A stretch of 64,000 bases of DNA from Leptospira ainazelensis (GTDB taxonomy: Bacteria; Spirochaetota; Leptospiria; Leptospirales; Leptospiraceae): positions 247,139 to 311,138 of the forward strand of contig NZ_JAFFPT010000025.1 in NCBI RefSeq assembly GCF_016918785.1. The letters are read 5' to 3'. Every line of letters begins with the position of its first letter. Positions within the stretch are counted from its first letter, which is position 1. Below are positions 30,506 through 38,022 of the stretch, in pieces. The position numbers were made by a program, and so were the translations under genes. Under the pieces are notes generated by a model. That model was not told the origin of the DNA and did no database searches. It worked only from the letters and a program-made list of their open reading frames with translations.

Positions 30506-30928
30506 TCAACGGATCCGAGTAAATTCGAAACAATTATCCGGGTCGCTATCGTCGGCGGCTCCTAAGATCGAGAACTTTTGACCTCTTTGATTGCTATTGA
30601 TGATCCACCAATGCGCCCAGTCCAGAATCCAGGGGGCTGATAAATTCTCAGGATCGGGTTTTAGAATTTTGATTTTTAGGTCGGATCCCTCGATTTTCCA
30701 TAGGCCTCTTTGAATTTGAGGTTTTGAATTTTGAGAACGTTCGATCGTCTGAATAAAAGTTCCATTGACATTGAGATCCAGAACAACTCTTGTTTTTTGA
30801 TAGTCGGCGAAGTATTCCCAAGAACCCGCTAAGTCCTTTCGGGTTACTTTTTCATTCGTGGGTTCGGGAAGAAATGCCGGACCACATTGCAAGAAGAATG
30901 AACAGAGAAAGAGAAAAATTAGTTTCAT
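30506..30928 (-). CDS. putative lipoprotein, 140 aa
   Basis: A 140-residue protein with a short signal peptide ending in a lipobox-like [10 protein letters not shown] (Cys at about residue 15), which fits the relaxed spirochaete lipobox. The mature part, with [30 protein letters not shown] and [13 protein letters not shown], resembles small lipocalin-like beta-barrel domains that read 'W-x(n)-GTF-x(n)-G-x-W'. It is probably anchored in the inner or outer membrane. Its 3' end meets the DUF115 gene from the other strand, 25 bases apart. Confidence 0.72.
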   Translation of the reverse strand: MKLIFLFLCSFFLQCGPAFLPEPTNEKVTRKDLAGSWEYFADYQKTRVVLDLNVNGTFIQTIERSQNSKPQIQRGLWKIEGSDLKIKILKPDPENLSAPWILDWAHWWIINSNQRGQKFSILGAADDSDPDNCFEFTRIR

Positions 30929-31052
30929 GGAAGTGCAGAATGTGGGACGATTTTGTAGATCGTCAATTCAATCTGCCATCAGCCGTGACCCAGGATATAA
31001 TTCGTTTCTTATGATTCTTCTCAAATTCTATCTTTATGAGAATGGGTTTGGG

Positions 31053-31721
31053 TTAAGGTGTGAGATCGAATAGATATTCCAATACGGAGTTGTCTCCTCC
31101 GTAAAGATTGTAGTTATTTCTTCTCGCCTGGGCCCGTTCTACCGGAGTATGCCAGAGCGTATTTTGGCCGACCGGACTGTAGTGGATATTGGACTCGTGA
31201 GCTTTTCCGTTCACGAATAAACCGGCATTCTGAGATGTTACATAAAAGTTGAATTCATCTTTTTCCTTTGCTATAAACTCGACGATCAATGCCTGTCCGT
31301 CGATTTCAGTATTGTTAAATCCATCGATGAAGAATTCCAGATAAGCCAAATAACGTTTTCCGATTTCGGTTTGAAACTTAGGTAGATTGTCCTCAACGAA
31401 TAACAAAGGCACGGTTTCACTTGTTTCCTTGTCCCTAATATAAACGAGAATCCCACCTCCGGCCATCCATTCGTCTCCTTTTAGAGTCAGGGATTTTGGA
31501 TTCGTAGAATTGGGAGCGCAGGGAAGAGTAACGCCGTTTTCATCAATTTCACGAACCGTAGTAAAGGATCGACCGTCCGCGGCGGAAGGAGAAATCGAGA
31601 CAATCTGCGGGAGCAGCGCCGGGAGAATCGTCAGATCCGCTTTCTCCGACTGAGAACAATGAATCGTCACTACCGACAAGATTAAAAAGATCACACTGGA
31701 TGGAATGGATTTGTGACTCAT
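31053..31721 (-). CDS. putative lipoprotein, 222 aa
   Basis: A 222-residue protein with a hydrophobic N-terminus (SVIFLILSVVTIHC) and a cysteine at about residue 22 that could be lipidated, although His in the -1 position is unusual. The mature part contains a beta-rich region with GDEWMAGGGILVYI and a segment HYSPVGQNTLWHTPVERAQARRN near the end. I do not recognise a family; it looks like the many Leptospira-only lipoproteins. It has its own upstream region of about 200 bases, shared divergently with the phasin-like gene. Confidence 0.7.
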   Translation of the reverse strand: MSHKSIPSSVIFLILSVVTIHCSQSEKADLTILPALLPQIVSISPSAADGRSFTTVREIDENGVTLPCAPNSTNPKSLTLKGDEWMAGGGILVYIRDKETSETVPLLFVEDNLPKFQTEIGKRYLAYLEFFIDGFNNTEIDGQALIVEFIAKEKDEFNFYVTSQNAGLFVNGKAHESNIHYSPVGQNTLWHTPVERAQARRNNYNLYGGDNSVLEYLFDLTP

Positions 31722-31845
31722 CGTATTTGCCTATGTCTTTCTTTTTTGCGGAATCACTGGGATTCCTTTCTGAATTTATATAATCCCTGAGCTGTAGAAT
31801 GTTTTCAAAAAAGCTTTAATTTACGAAAATTTTTTCTTTTTTCGG

Positions 31846-31874
31846 TTGACGGAAATTGTGCGGCGCAATACAAA
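31846..31874 (+). promoter_or_regulatory. candidate sigma-70 promoter of the phasin-like gene
   Basis: TTGACG (31846-31851), 17 bases, then TACAAA (31869-31874): a good -35 box and a weak -10 box. One TGC-N3-GCA palindrome lies inside this spacer and a second lies just after the -10, as expected for repressor sites. Confidence 0.5.
31856..31870. promoter_or_regulatory. TGC-N3-GCA operator candidate 1
   Basis: TTGTGCGGCGCAATA is an imperfect inverted repeat with TGC and GCA half-sites three bases apart. It falls between the -35 and -10 boxes of the phasin-like gene. The spacing is that reported for PhaR sites in alphaproteobacteria. Confidence 0.55.
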
Positions 31875-31878
31875 AGGA

Positions 31879-31893
31879 TTGTGCGATGCACAA
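31879..31893. promoter_or_regulatory. TGC-N3-GCA operator candidate 2
   Basis: TTGTGCGATGCACAA is a perfect inverted repeat (TTGTGC/GCACAA, spacer GAT). Its centre is 23 bases from that of the first site, about two helical turns, and just past the likely transcription start. Confidence 0.65.
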
Positions 31894-31921
31894 AAGAATC
31901 GATCTCAAGGAGAAAAATCGA

Positions 31922-32305
<384 letters not shown>

Positions 32306-32329
32306 GAATCGAGTTCCCATTTCCCTCTC

Positions 32330-32349
32330 GGGCGGGATGAAACCCGCCT
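32330..32349 (+). terminator. hairpin after the phasin-like gene
   Basis: GGGCGGG (32330-32336), the loop ATGAAA, then CCCGCCT (32343-32349), 24 bases after the stop codon and followed by a T/C-rich stretch. This is a likely intrinsic terminator. Confidence 0.65.
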
Positions 32350-32413
32350 GAACCCTTTCTTCACTTCTTTCCTTTCTTGACAATCCTCTCTCTTTAGATA
32401 CACTTTCTCACCT

Positions 32414-33220
32414 ATGAGTAAGCATTACAGGCGGATCCCCTTTTTATTCTTTATAAGCTTTCTTTTATCCTTTCAAAATTTATTTTCACAAAACATCGTT
32501 CCCGTTTCTCCGAATTCTTCTGAAAATCAAGAAGAGGATTTAAAGATCGGAGATTCTCAGACAAACTCAAAAACTAAAGAAACAAAACTCTCTCAAAAAG
32601 AAATTCGAATGAAGAAGAAGTTTTTCGTGGGAGGTATTTACTTTCCAAGTTACGGCTCCGGTATTCTCGGATGGAACGTTTCGGAGAAAGTCTCGATCGG
32701 AATCCAATACTACCAAAATTCGAAAAACGTGAATGGGGATTTCGATACTAGATATTCTCACTTTTTAGGTTATGGAATGGTGAGACAATCCGACCGGGAA
32801 TCCAAAACCGCCGGAGGAGGAATCTTTCTAAATTATTTCTTATGGGATTCTTCCGTATATATTCCCTTCCTTGTAGGAGGGGAATTTATGAGAAACACAA
32901 GACACGACCAATTTATCGATTCTACCGGAGTTCAATCGTATCGAAACGAAAGGGTCAACTTCGACTATGGTCCTCGATATTATGCCGGAACCGGAATCGG
33001 TATTCGTCATCAGTTCGAGTCCGGATTCTTCTTTGGATTCGAGATCGTAGTGCGAACCTTCGGTCGTTATCATAAAAACGTTTCTCTCAATACTTTAGAA
33101 TACGGAAATCGTCCCGCTACGATCGAAGACTTTTGGATTCGAAAAGAAGAATTGAAAAGGGATCACGCCGGTAAAGTTTACGACGCCGGTTTTGACTTCG
33201 CAGTCGGGATCGCTTTCTAA
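32414..33220 (+). CDS. putative outer-membrane beta-barrel protein, 268 aa
   Basis: A 268-residue protein with an N-terminal signal sequence (about residues 1-25, ending near NLFSQ), a polar linker (about 26-65) and then alternating hydrophobic and polar strands. These are rich in Gly, Tyr and Phe (KKFFVGGIYFPSYGSG, YYQNSKNVNG, GGIFLNYFLW, YYAGTGIGIRHQF, FFGFEIVVRTFG) and end in an aromatic residue (VGIAF). That is the profile of a small eight-strand outer-membrane barrel. It lacks a lipobox. The glycerophosphodiesterase gene follows 19 bases later. Confidence 0.72.
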   Translation: MSKHYRRIPFLFFISFLLSFQNLFSQNIVPVSPNSSENQEEDLKIGDSQTNSKTKETKLSQKEIRMKKKFFVGGIYFPSYGSGILGWNVSEKVSIGIQYYQNSKNVNGDFDTRYSHFLGYGMVRQSDRESKTAGGGIFLNYFLWDSSVYIPFLVGGEFMRNTRHDQFIDSTGVQSYRNERVNFDYGPRYYAGTGIGIRHQFESGFFFGFEIVVRTFGRYHKNVSLNTLEYGNRPATIEDFWIRKEELKRDHAGKVYDAGFDFAVGIAF

Positions 33221-33239
33221 AAATTCGGAAAGGGGATCG

Positions 33240-34025
33240 ATGATCGAAAAAATAAAAAATCGAAGGGATCTGAAAAAACCTCTTGTTTTTGCCCATAGAG
33301 GATTGAGCGGGAAGTATCCCGAAAATACGATGATCGCCTTTCGAAAGGCGATCGATGCCGATGCGGATCTCATCGAACTGGATGTGACTCTTTCCGAAGA
33401 TAGAAAAGTTGTGGTGATTCACGACGACGATCTGGATCGAACTACGAAATTGGTCGGAAGCGTTCGAAACTTCGATTCTGAAATATTAAACGAATTGGAC
33501 GCGGGGTCTTGGTTTTCTAAAAAATTTAGGAAAGAAAAAATTCCGCTTCTAAAAGACGTCTTACGTTTGATCCGGAAGTCTAAGACGGATTTGAACATCG
33601 AGATCAAATCGACTGGGATGGACTTTCCTCTGCGAGAGGATTCGATCGAAAAAATAGTTTTGGATCTGGTTCGGAAAAATCGAATCGAAGAAAGAATCGT
33701 GATTTCTTCTTTTTCCTGGGAATGTCTGGAAAGAATCCGAAATCTTAATTCTAAGATCAAACTCGGAGTTCTTGTCGGCGATGAAAGCGCCGGCGTGGAA
33801 GAGGCGATCGTTTTTGCTGAGAAGATAAAGGCTTGGAGCATTCATCCTTCCAGAGAAGGCGCGAACGAGGTGAATCTAAAACGAATTCGAGAGAAGAATT
33901 TTCTGTGCGTCGTTTATACGGTGAATGAAATCGAAGAGATGAAACGTTTTTTGGATCGAGGTGCGGACGGTCTTTTTACGAATTTTGCGGAAGACATGAG
34001 GAGGCTTCTGAAGAAAGTGTATTAG
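33240..34025 (+). CDS. glycerophosphodiester phosphodiesterase
   Basis: A 261-residue GDPD-family enzyme that cleaves glycerophosphodiesters to glycerol 3-phosphate and an alcohol. The catalytic and metal-binding motifs are present: FAHRGLSGKYPENT (His, Arg, Glu), IELDVTLSEDRKVVVIHDDDLDRTT (Glu/Asp and His) and NIEIKS. It has no signal peptide, so it would act in the cytoplasm. The frame extends back to 33192 inside the barrel gene, but the ATG at 33240 with an AAGGGGAT site is the better start. Confidence 0.92.
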   Translation: MIEKIKNRRDLKKPLVFAHRGLSGKYPENTMIAFRKAIDADADLIELDVTLSEDRKVVVIHDDDLDRTTKLVGSVRNFDSEILNELDAGSWFSKKFRKEKIPLLKDVLRLIRKSKTDLNIEIKSTGMDFPLREDSIEKIVLDLVRKNRIEERIVISSFSWECLERIRNLNSKIKLGVLVGDESAGVEEAIVFAEKIKAWSIHPSREGANEVNLKRIREKNFLCVVYTVNEIEEMKRFLDRGADGLFTNFAEDMRRLLKKVY

Positions 34026-34054
34026 GAAATTCTGTTGTATTCTAAGGATCTTTT

Positions 34055-34570
34055 TTAGGATGTCGGAATTTTCAGGGGGTTCGGCTCGAGCCTTAGAGTC
34101 CTCGAGACCCTCCTCTGGGTCGGTTCTATTTGCCAGATAAAGCTGTAGACCCTGGGGGGCGTGGGTGGTCCCACCCAGAACTTTCTCAGCGAATCGCCGA
34201 CTTCGGAGGATTCAAGATACAAAAGAAAATTCACGAGAAAACAACGCGAAACACCGTGCGCTTCCGCCAATACCCCCAAGAGAAGCCAATCCCGGGTTTT
34301 CATTCTTACGTTGACCCTTCTTAGTTTTCCGACATCCCTCTGGTATTTTCTTTTCCCGGCTTTCGAATTCAATCTCCTCATAGACGAAATATACGTGGAA
34401 TATTTTCCCACAAGAGATCTAATTTTTTTAGGAAGAATTTTTCTTTCTTCCTTTGTCAAATTCTTGAGGTAAACCTCCGGAATCAAAATCGTCTCGACAT
34501 CGGATTGAAATTCCCCGATCTTAGAAGTAATTTTGGGTTCTCTCTGAAAAATGAATTTCCTCATATCCAA
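34055..34570 (-). CDS. DUF1564 family protein
   Basis: A 171-residue paralog of the protein at 18393-18935. The two align throughout: ILIPEVYLKNLTKEERKILPKK, RRVNVRMKTRDW, EAHGVSRCFLVNFLLYLES and WQIEPTQRRVSRTLRLEPNPL all have near-identical counterparts. The basic, serine-poor sequence has no signal peptide. DUF1564 is expanded in Leptospira and has no assigned function. The gene has no partner on its strand: it converges with the phosphodiesterase gene, and a 207-base gap separates it from the hydrolase gene. Confidence 0.78.
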   Translation of the reverse strand: MDMRKFIFQREPKITSKIGEFQSDVETILIPEVYLKNLTKEERKILPKKIRSLVGKYSTYISSMRRLNSKAGKRKYQRDVGKLRRVNVRMKTRDWLLLGVLAEAHGVSRCFLVNFLLYLESSEVGDSLRKFWVGPPTPPRVYSFIWQIEPTQRRVSRTLRLEPNPLKIPTS

Positions 34571-34777
34571 AACGGTTCTTCTTTTGATTCAAAGGATCTG
34601 CATTTTCAAAAAAAAATTACGTTTTTGCATCAAATGGACACAAAAATCCTTCTAAGAAGTATTGTTAAGAATACGGAACGACTCGATTCTCCCTTTCGAA
34701 GTTGAATTGTAACTTAGCCGTAATTCTTATCCAACAAAGATCTGTCAAATTTTCAACTTAGGATCAAAAAAGTTATT

Positions 34778-35827
34778 ATGAATCATTTTTTCTCGGCGCT
34801 TCGTTTCGCACTCAATACAAAAAACAATTCTTCCAAGGGAATTCAGGAAGAAGAGTTTAGTCTCTCCCTCGGAAAAGAAAAAGTAGGAATTCTTAAATTC
34901 TTTCCACAAACTAAAAAACCGTTTAAGGGTACGATACTCGCGATCAACGGAATGGCTCATCTTGGAAACCAAGATCCTCGTTTCAAGGCGGTTTGTCGCG
35001 GAATGGCGTCTTGCGGATTTTTGGTTTTTTCTCCGCAGATGCAGGAGATCAGCGAGTTTAAAATTCGTCTTGAGAGTATCGAAAAAATCAAAGGTCTGAT
35101 TCTAAATCTTTCCTCCAATCCTGAATATTGTCCGGATGGAAGAATCTCTTTGTTCGCGCCTTCCTTCTCCGCGAGTATGGGATTGATTGCGGCTGCGACG
35201 CCGGCGATCGAGGAAAGAGTCAAATCCATCTGCACGATCGGAGCTTATGGAAACGTCCAAACCACTCTCGAATATCTTATGTCCGCGGAAGGATCGGACG
35301 AATACGGAAGAATGATTCTTCTTTGGAATTTCGTTCATTTCGGAATTGGGGAGAATGAAGAAGTAAGAAAGGCGCTTCACGCGAGTATCTTGGACGGAAG
35401 TTTTCTTCGAGAAACCCCGGAACTTCCAAAAGTGTTGGAAAGTATTCAACCTGCGAATCGTGAAATTTTTAGAAAACTCAAAGAAGATCGAGACTTTCGA
35501 GCTGAGATCTGGGATCGAATCGTACAAAATGCAGGACCGTTTCGGTCCTTTTTACAAGACCTTCAGGTTTACAATAAGTTGGAAGATTTGAGAGCTCACG
35601 TCGCTCTCATTCATGGAGTGGAGGATAACGTAGTTCCCGCATCCGAATCCTCTCTGATCTTAGAAAGATTGTTGGAAAGGGATCTTCCCTCAAATCGATC
35701 GAAGTTGGTTTTAACTCCTCTGATCTCTCATGGAGATATCGGAATCACCTTAAAAACCCTTCCCTCGATGTTTCAGCTCTTGAACGGCTTCGCGTTTTTC
35801 TTTAAACACGCAGCCGCGAAAAGTTAG
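34778..35827 (+). CDS. alpha/beta hydrolase-fold protein, 349 aa
   Basis: A 349-residue protein with an alpha/beta hydrolase layout. After an N-terminal region, GTILAINGMAHLGNQDPRF corresponds to the oxyanion-hole segment; the nucleophile elbow is probably the serine in FAPSFSASMGL near residue 130; the late acid and histidine are in ALIHGVEDNVVPASES and LISHGDIG. It has no signal peptide. The substrate is unknown, and esterase or lipase activity is inferred from the fold only. The elbow is not the usual GxSxG, so activity is not certain. It converges with the SET-domain gene three bases away. Confidence 0.78.
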   Translation: MNHFFSALRFALNTKNNSSKGIQEEEFSLSLGKEKVGILKFFPQTKKPFKGTILAINGMAHLGNQDPRFKAVCRGMASCGFLVFSPQMQEISEFKIRLESIEKIKGLILNLSSNPEYCPDGRISLFAPSFSASMGLIAAATPAIEERVKSICTIGAYGNVQTTLEYLMSAEGSDEYGRMILLWNFVHFGIGENEEVRKALHASILDGSFLRETPELPKVLESIQPANREIFRKLKEDRDFRAEIWDRIVQNAGPFRSFLQDLQVYNKLEDLRAHVALIHGVEDNVVPASESSLILERLLERDLPSNRSKLVLTPLISHGDIGITLKTLPSMFQLLNGFAFFFKHAAAKS

Positions 35828-35830
35828 AAG

Positions 35831-36262
35831 TTAGTTCCTTTCCACCGGATCTATATCCGTATTGATCCAATATTCGTCTCCGTAGTCGAAGAACAATTCT
35901 TCTCCTGCCTTCACTTTGCGGATGGCTTCGAAACGCGCCGTTTTCCAACGAACCGATACGACTAACTTTACGTTCGGTTTTGTACTGTGATTCATAAAAC
36001 GTGTATAATTGCTTTCTTTGCCTTCTCCGTAGATCCAATGATCCTTACAGATCCAGAGCAGATATTTCGATTCGCAGTATTTGGAAGAATTGGCGGTTCG
36101 ATCCGTCAGAACCCTTCCGGTGTAGTATCCGATGGTATCGCCTTTATTGACGTTCTCTTTTGGGAACAATCCCATTCCGATTCCGGGAATCGAAGACGAC
36201 TTAATTTCAAAATCCTTTTCCTTAAAGATACGGGAACGCGAAGACTTTTTACGTAATTGCAT
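35831..36262 (-). CDS. SET-domain protein (putative lysine methyltransferase)
   Basis: A 143-residue protein made almost only of a SET domain. The start of the fold ([26 protein letters not shown]), the pseudoknot motif with NHS ([14 protein letters not shown]) and the catalytic-region tyrosine motif ([13 protein letters not shown]) are all there, as needed for S-adenosylmethionine and lysine binding. There are no pre-SET or post-SET cysteine clusters. SET domains are uncommon in bacteria; known cases in Chlamydia and others methylate histone-like or ribosomal proteins. The target here is unknown. Palindromes at 36293 and 36436 lie in its upstream region. Confidence 0.88.
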   Translation of the reverse strand: MQLRKKSSRSRIFKEKDFEIKSSSIPGIGMGLFPKENVNKGDTIGYYTGRVLTDRTANSSKYCESKYLLWICKDHWIYGEGKESNYTRFMNHSTKPNVKLVVSVRWKTARFEAIRKVKAGEELFFDYGDEYWINTDIDPVERN

Positions 36263-36292
36263 TTTTGAGACTCAAACTCCTAAAAAGAAAAG

Positions 36293-36308
36293 GATACTTA
36301 TGAGTATC
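36293..36308. promoter_or_regulatory. inverted repeat GATACT-N4-AGTATC
   Basis: A perfect 6-bp inverted repeat with a 4-base spacer, starting 30 bases upstream of the SET-domain gene's start codon. It could be an operator or a leader hairpin of that gene; no known regulator is recognised. Confidence 0.4.
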
Positions 36309-36435
36309 ATTCCCAAGGGAGTATAAAATTTGCAACTGAATTCTTAAAGCCTCATTCAAAACCCATCTCCGTTCCTATAAAACTTTTGAATCACAAAGAA
36401 TTCGGAACGGATTCGATTATCCTATTTAGAAAAGG

Positions 36436-36458
36436 TAGGATATTCTCTTAGTATCCTA
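36436..36458. promoter_or_regulatory. inverted repeat TAGGATA-N9-TATCCTA
   Basis: A perfect 7-bp inverted repeat with a 9-base spacer in the divergent region between the SET gene and rppH. The spacing suits a dimeric repressor or a weak hairpin. Confidence 0.4.
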
Positions 36459-36807
36459 GACTTTTCCTTTTAGAACCGAATCCATTCGAGAGAGCCAGCC
36501 TTTGATTCGGCCTTTTGTTACCCATTCTCGCGAATCAAGAATGTAGTCCATTGGCGATCATTCAATATAAAAGAAGAAATCGAAGTTTTCAAAAACGGAA
36601 CCGAAGTAAATCAGAATTACATTCATAAAATTTAAAGTATGGAGAATCCTTATCGGGACTTGAGTCATTGGTATCTTGTCTTCCTTCTATAAGTTAGGAG
36701 AAACAAAGAGTTCAAAATATTCTTCTTAAAGTCCGGGTCGATAAACTTAGTTTTGGGCCTCTTTAAAACTTCTTGTCATTTGAATGGGAGGGCGGAAGCC
36801 TATTCTT

Positions 36808-37296
36808 ATGGAAAAACCTTATAGAAAAAATGTCGGGATGGTCGTGTTCAATTCCCGAGGAGAGGTTTTGGTTGGTGAAAGGCTCAATTTCCTCGGTTCC
36901 TGGCAATTTCCCCAGGGTGGTATCGACGAGGATGAAAATCCGGAAGCCGCCGCGCTTCGTGAGTTACACGAAGAGGTCGGGATCGATTCCGGGAAGATCG
37001 TTTCCGAATATCCGGATTGGATCCCTTATGATTTCCCGGAGAATCTTCCTCTCAATCGTCATCTTCAGAAATACAGAGGTCAACTTCAGAAATGGTATCT
37101 CATTTTTTGGAACGGAGAAGCCGCCGATTGTAACTTGGATATTCACGAAAGGGAATTCGAATCAGTTCGTTTTATTCCCTTAGAAAACACTTTGGAAACG
37201 GTAGTTCCGTTTAAAAAGGATGTATATTATAAAATCGTAAAGTACTTCGGACCGAAGATCCGTTCCTTTTTGGAGAAGGCAAAGACGACATTATGA
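36808..37296 (+). CDS. rppH: RNA pyrophosphohydrolase (Nudix)
   Basis: A 162-residue Nudix hydrolase that removes pyrophosphate from the 5' end of mRNA and so starts its decay. The N-terminus [10 protein letters not shown], the [30 protein letters not shown]udix box (written here in parts: GSWQFPQGG, then REL-HEEVG) and the [13 protein letters not shown] segment are all RppH-like. The ATG at 36808 is chosen because GGAAG lies nine bases upstream; an ATG at 36784 has no site. It overlaps the truncated-haemoglobin gene by four bases (ATGA), heading a three-gene operon. Confidence 0.92.
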   Translation: MEKPYRKNVGMVVFNSRGEVLVGERLNFLGSWQFPQGGIDEDENPEAAALRELHEEVGIDSGKIVSEYPDWIPYDFPENLPLNRHLQKYRGQLQKWYLIFWNGEAADCNLDIHEREFESVRFIPLENTLETVVPFKKDVYYKIVKYFGPKIRSFLEKAKTTL

Positions 37297-37748
37297 CGGA
37301 AGAAAGATCTTTTTACGTTCCCCCCGGCGGACCACCCGGTCCGGTTCCCGGTCTTCAGCTTGTCTTTAACGTCGTGGGAGAAGTATCTCTTCGAAAGTTG
37401 GTTTCCGATTTTTACGATCAGATTCCGCAGAGCCCGATCGCTTTTATGTTTCCGGAGAATGTGGAAGAGAGCAAAACGAAATCGGCTGATTTTTTGATTC
37501 AAGTGACCGGAGGCCCTCCTTATTATTCTCAAAATTACGGTCCTCCTCGTATGAGAGCGCGTCATCTTCCTTTTCCCATCGACGAAAAAGCGAGAAGGGT
37601 TTGGCTTTCTTGTTATCGGAAGGCCTTGGACGGTTGGGATGCGGATTCTTCGCAAAAGGAAATCCTCTGGAGTTTTCTGAAAGACTTTTCGGGATGGATG
37701 GTGAATTTGGAAAACAAAACGGAGGAGTCGAATGGCGTCCAAGAATAA
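37293..37748 (+). CDS. truncated haemoglobin-like globin
   Basis: A 151-residue protein that fits the group II truncated haemoglobins. The B helix carries LVSDFYDQI (Tyr at position B10), the E region is [20 protein letters not shown], the proximal heme-binding histidine is His91 in [10 protein letters not shown], and a tryptophan follows in the G helix ([12 protein letters not shown]). Such globins bind oxygen, NO or peroxide. The N-terminal 20 residues are Pro/Gly-rich ([12 protein letters not shown]), an extension not usual in the family. The gene overlaps rppH by four bases and acyP by 17 bases, so translation of all three is coupled. Confidence 0.86.
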   Translation: MTEERSFYVPPGGPPGPVPGLQLVFNVVGEVSLRKLVSDFYDQIPQSPIAFMFPENVEESKTKSADFLIQVTGGPPYYSQNYGPPRMRARHLPFPIDEKARRVWLSCYRKALDGWDADSSQKEILWSFLKDFSGWMVNLENKTEESNGVQE

Positions 37749-38019
37749 CGTAAGGGCAAAAATTCTAGTTCGAGGTAAGGTGCAGGGAGTGGGCTTTCGC
37801 TATTATATTCTCCAGCGAGCGCAAGAATGTAGACTCAGCGGTTTCACTCAAAATCTTCCCGGTGGAGAAGTGGAAACCGTCGTCGAAGGCGATAGGATTT
37901 TTATCGAAGATCTTTACAAAGCGATTCAGAGAGGCCCCAAAGGCTCCGAGGTAAAAGAAGCTTTGATTACTTGGGAAGAAGCGAAAGGACATTTTCGAAC
38001 TTTCGAAATCAAAAAATAA
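37732..38019 (+). CDS. acyP: acylphosphatase
   Basis: A 95-residue acylphosphatase that hydrolyses carboxyl-phosphate bonds such as in acetyl phosphate. The catalytic arginine is in [12 protein letters not shown] and the asparagine in [12 protein letters not shown]; both motifs are intact, and the length is typical. It starts 17 bases inside the globin gene. It is the last gene of the rppH operon, and its stop is three bases from the convergent 540-residue gene. Confidence 0.95.
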   Translation: MASKNNVRAKILVRGKVQGVGFRYYILQRAQECRLSGFTQNLPGGEVETVVEGDRIFIEDLYKAIQRGPKGSEVKEALITWEEAKGHFRTFEIKK

Positions 38020-38022
38020 TTT

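Larger units (their letters stand above)
36263..36807. other. gene-free 545-bp region upstream of SET gene and rppH
   Basis: Divergent upstream region of the SET-domain gene and rppH. No gene is seen. It holds two inverted repeats: GATACT-TATG-AGTATC (36293-36308) and TAGGATA-N9-TATCCTA (36436-36458). It is AT-rich, as expected for promoters. Confidence 0.6.
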
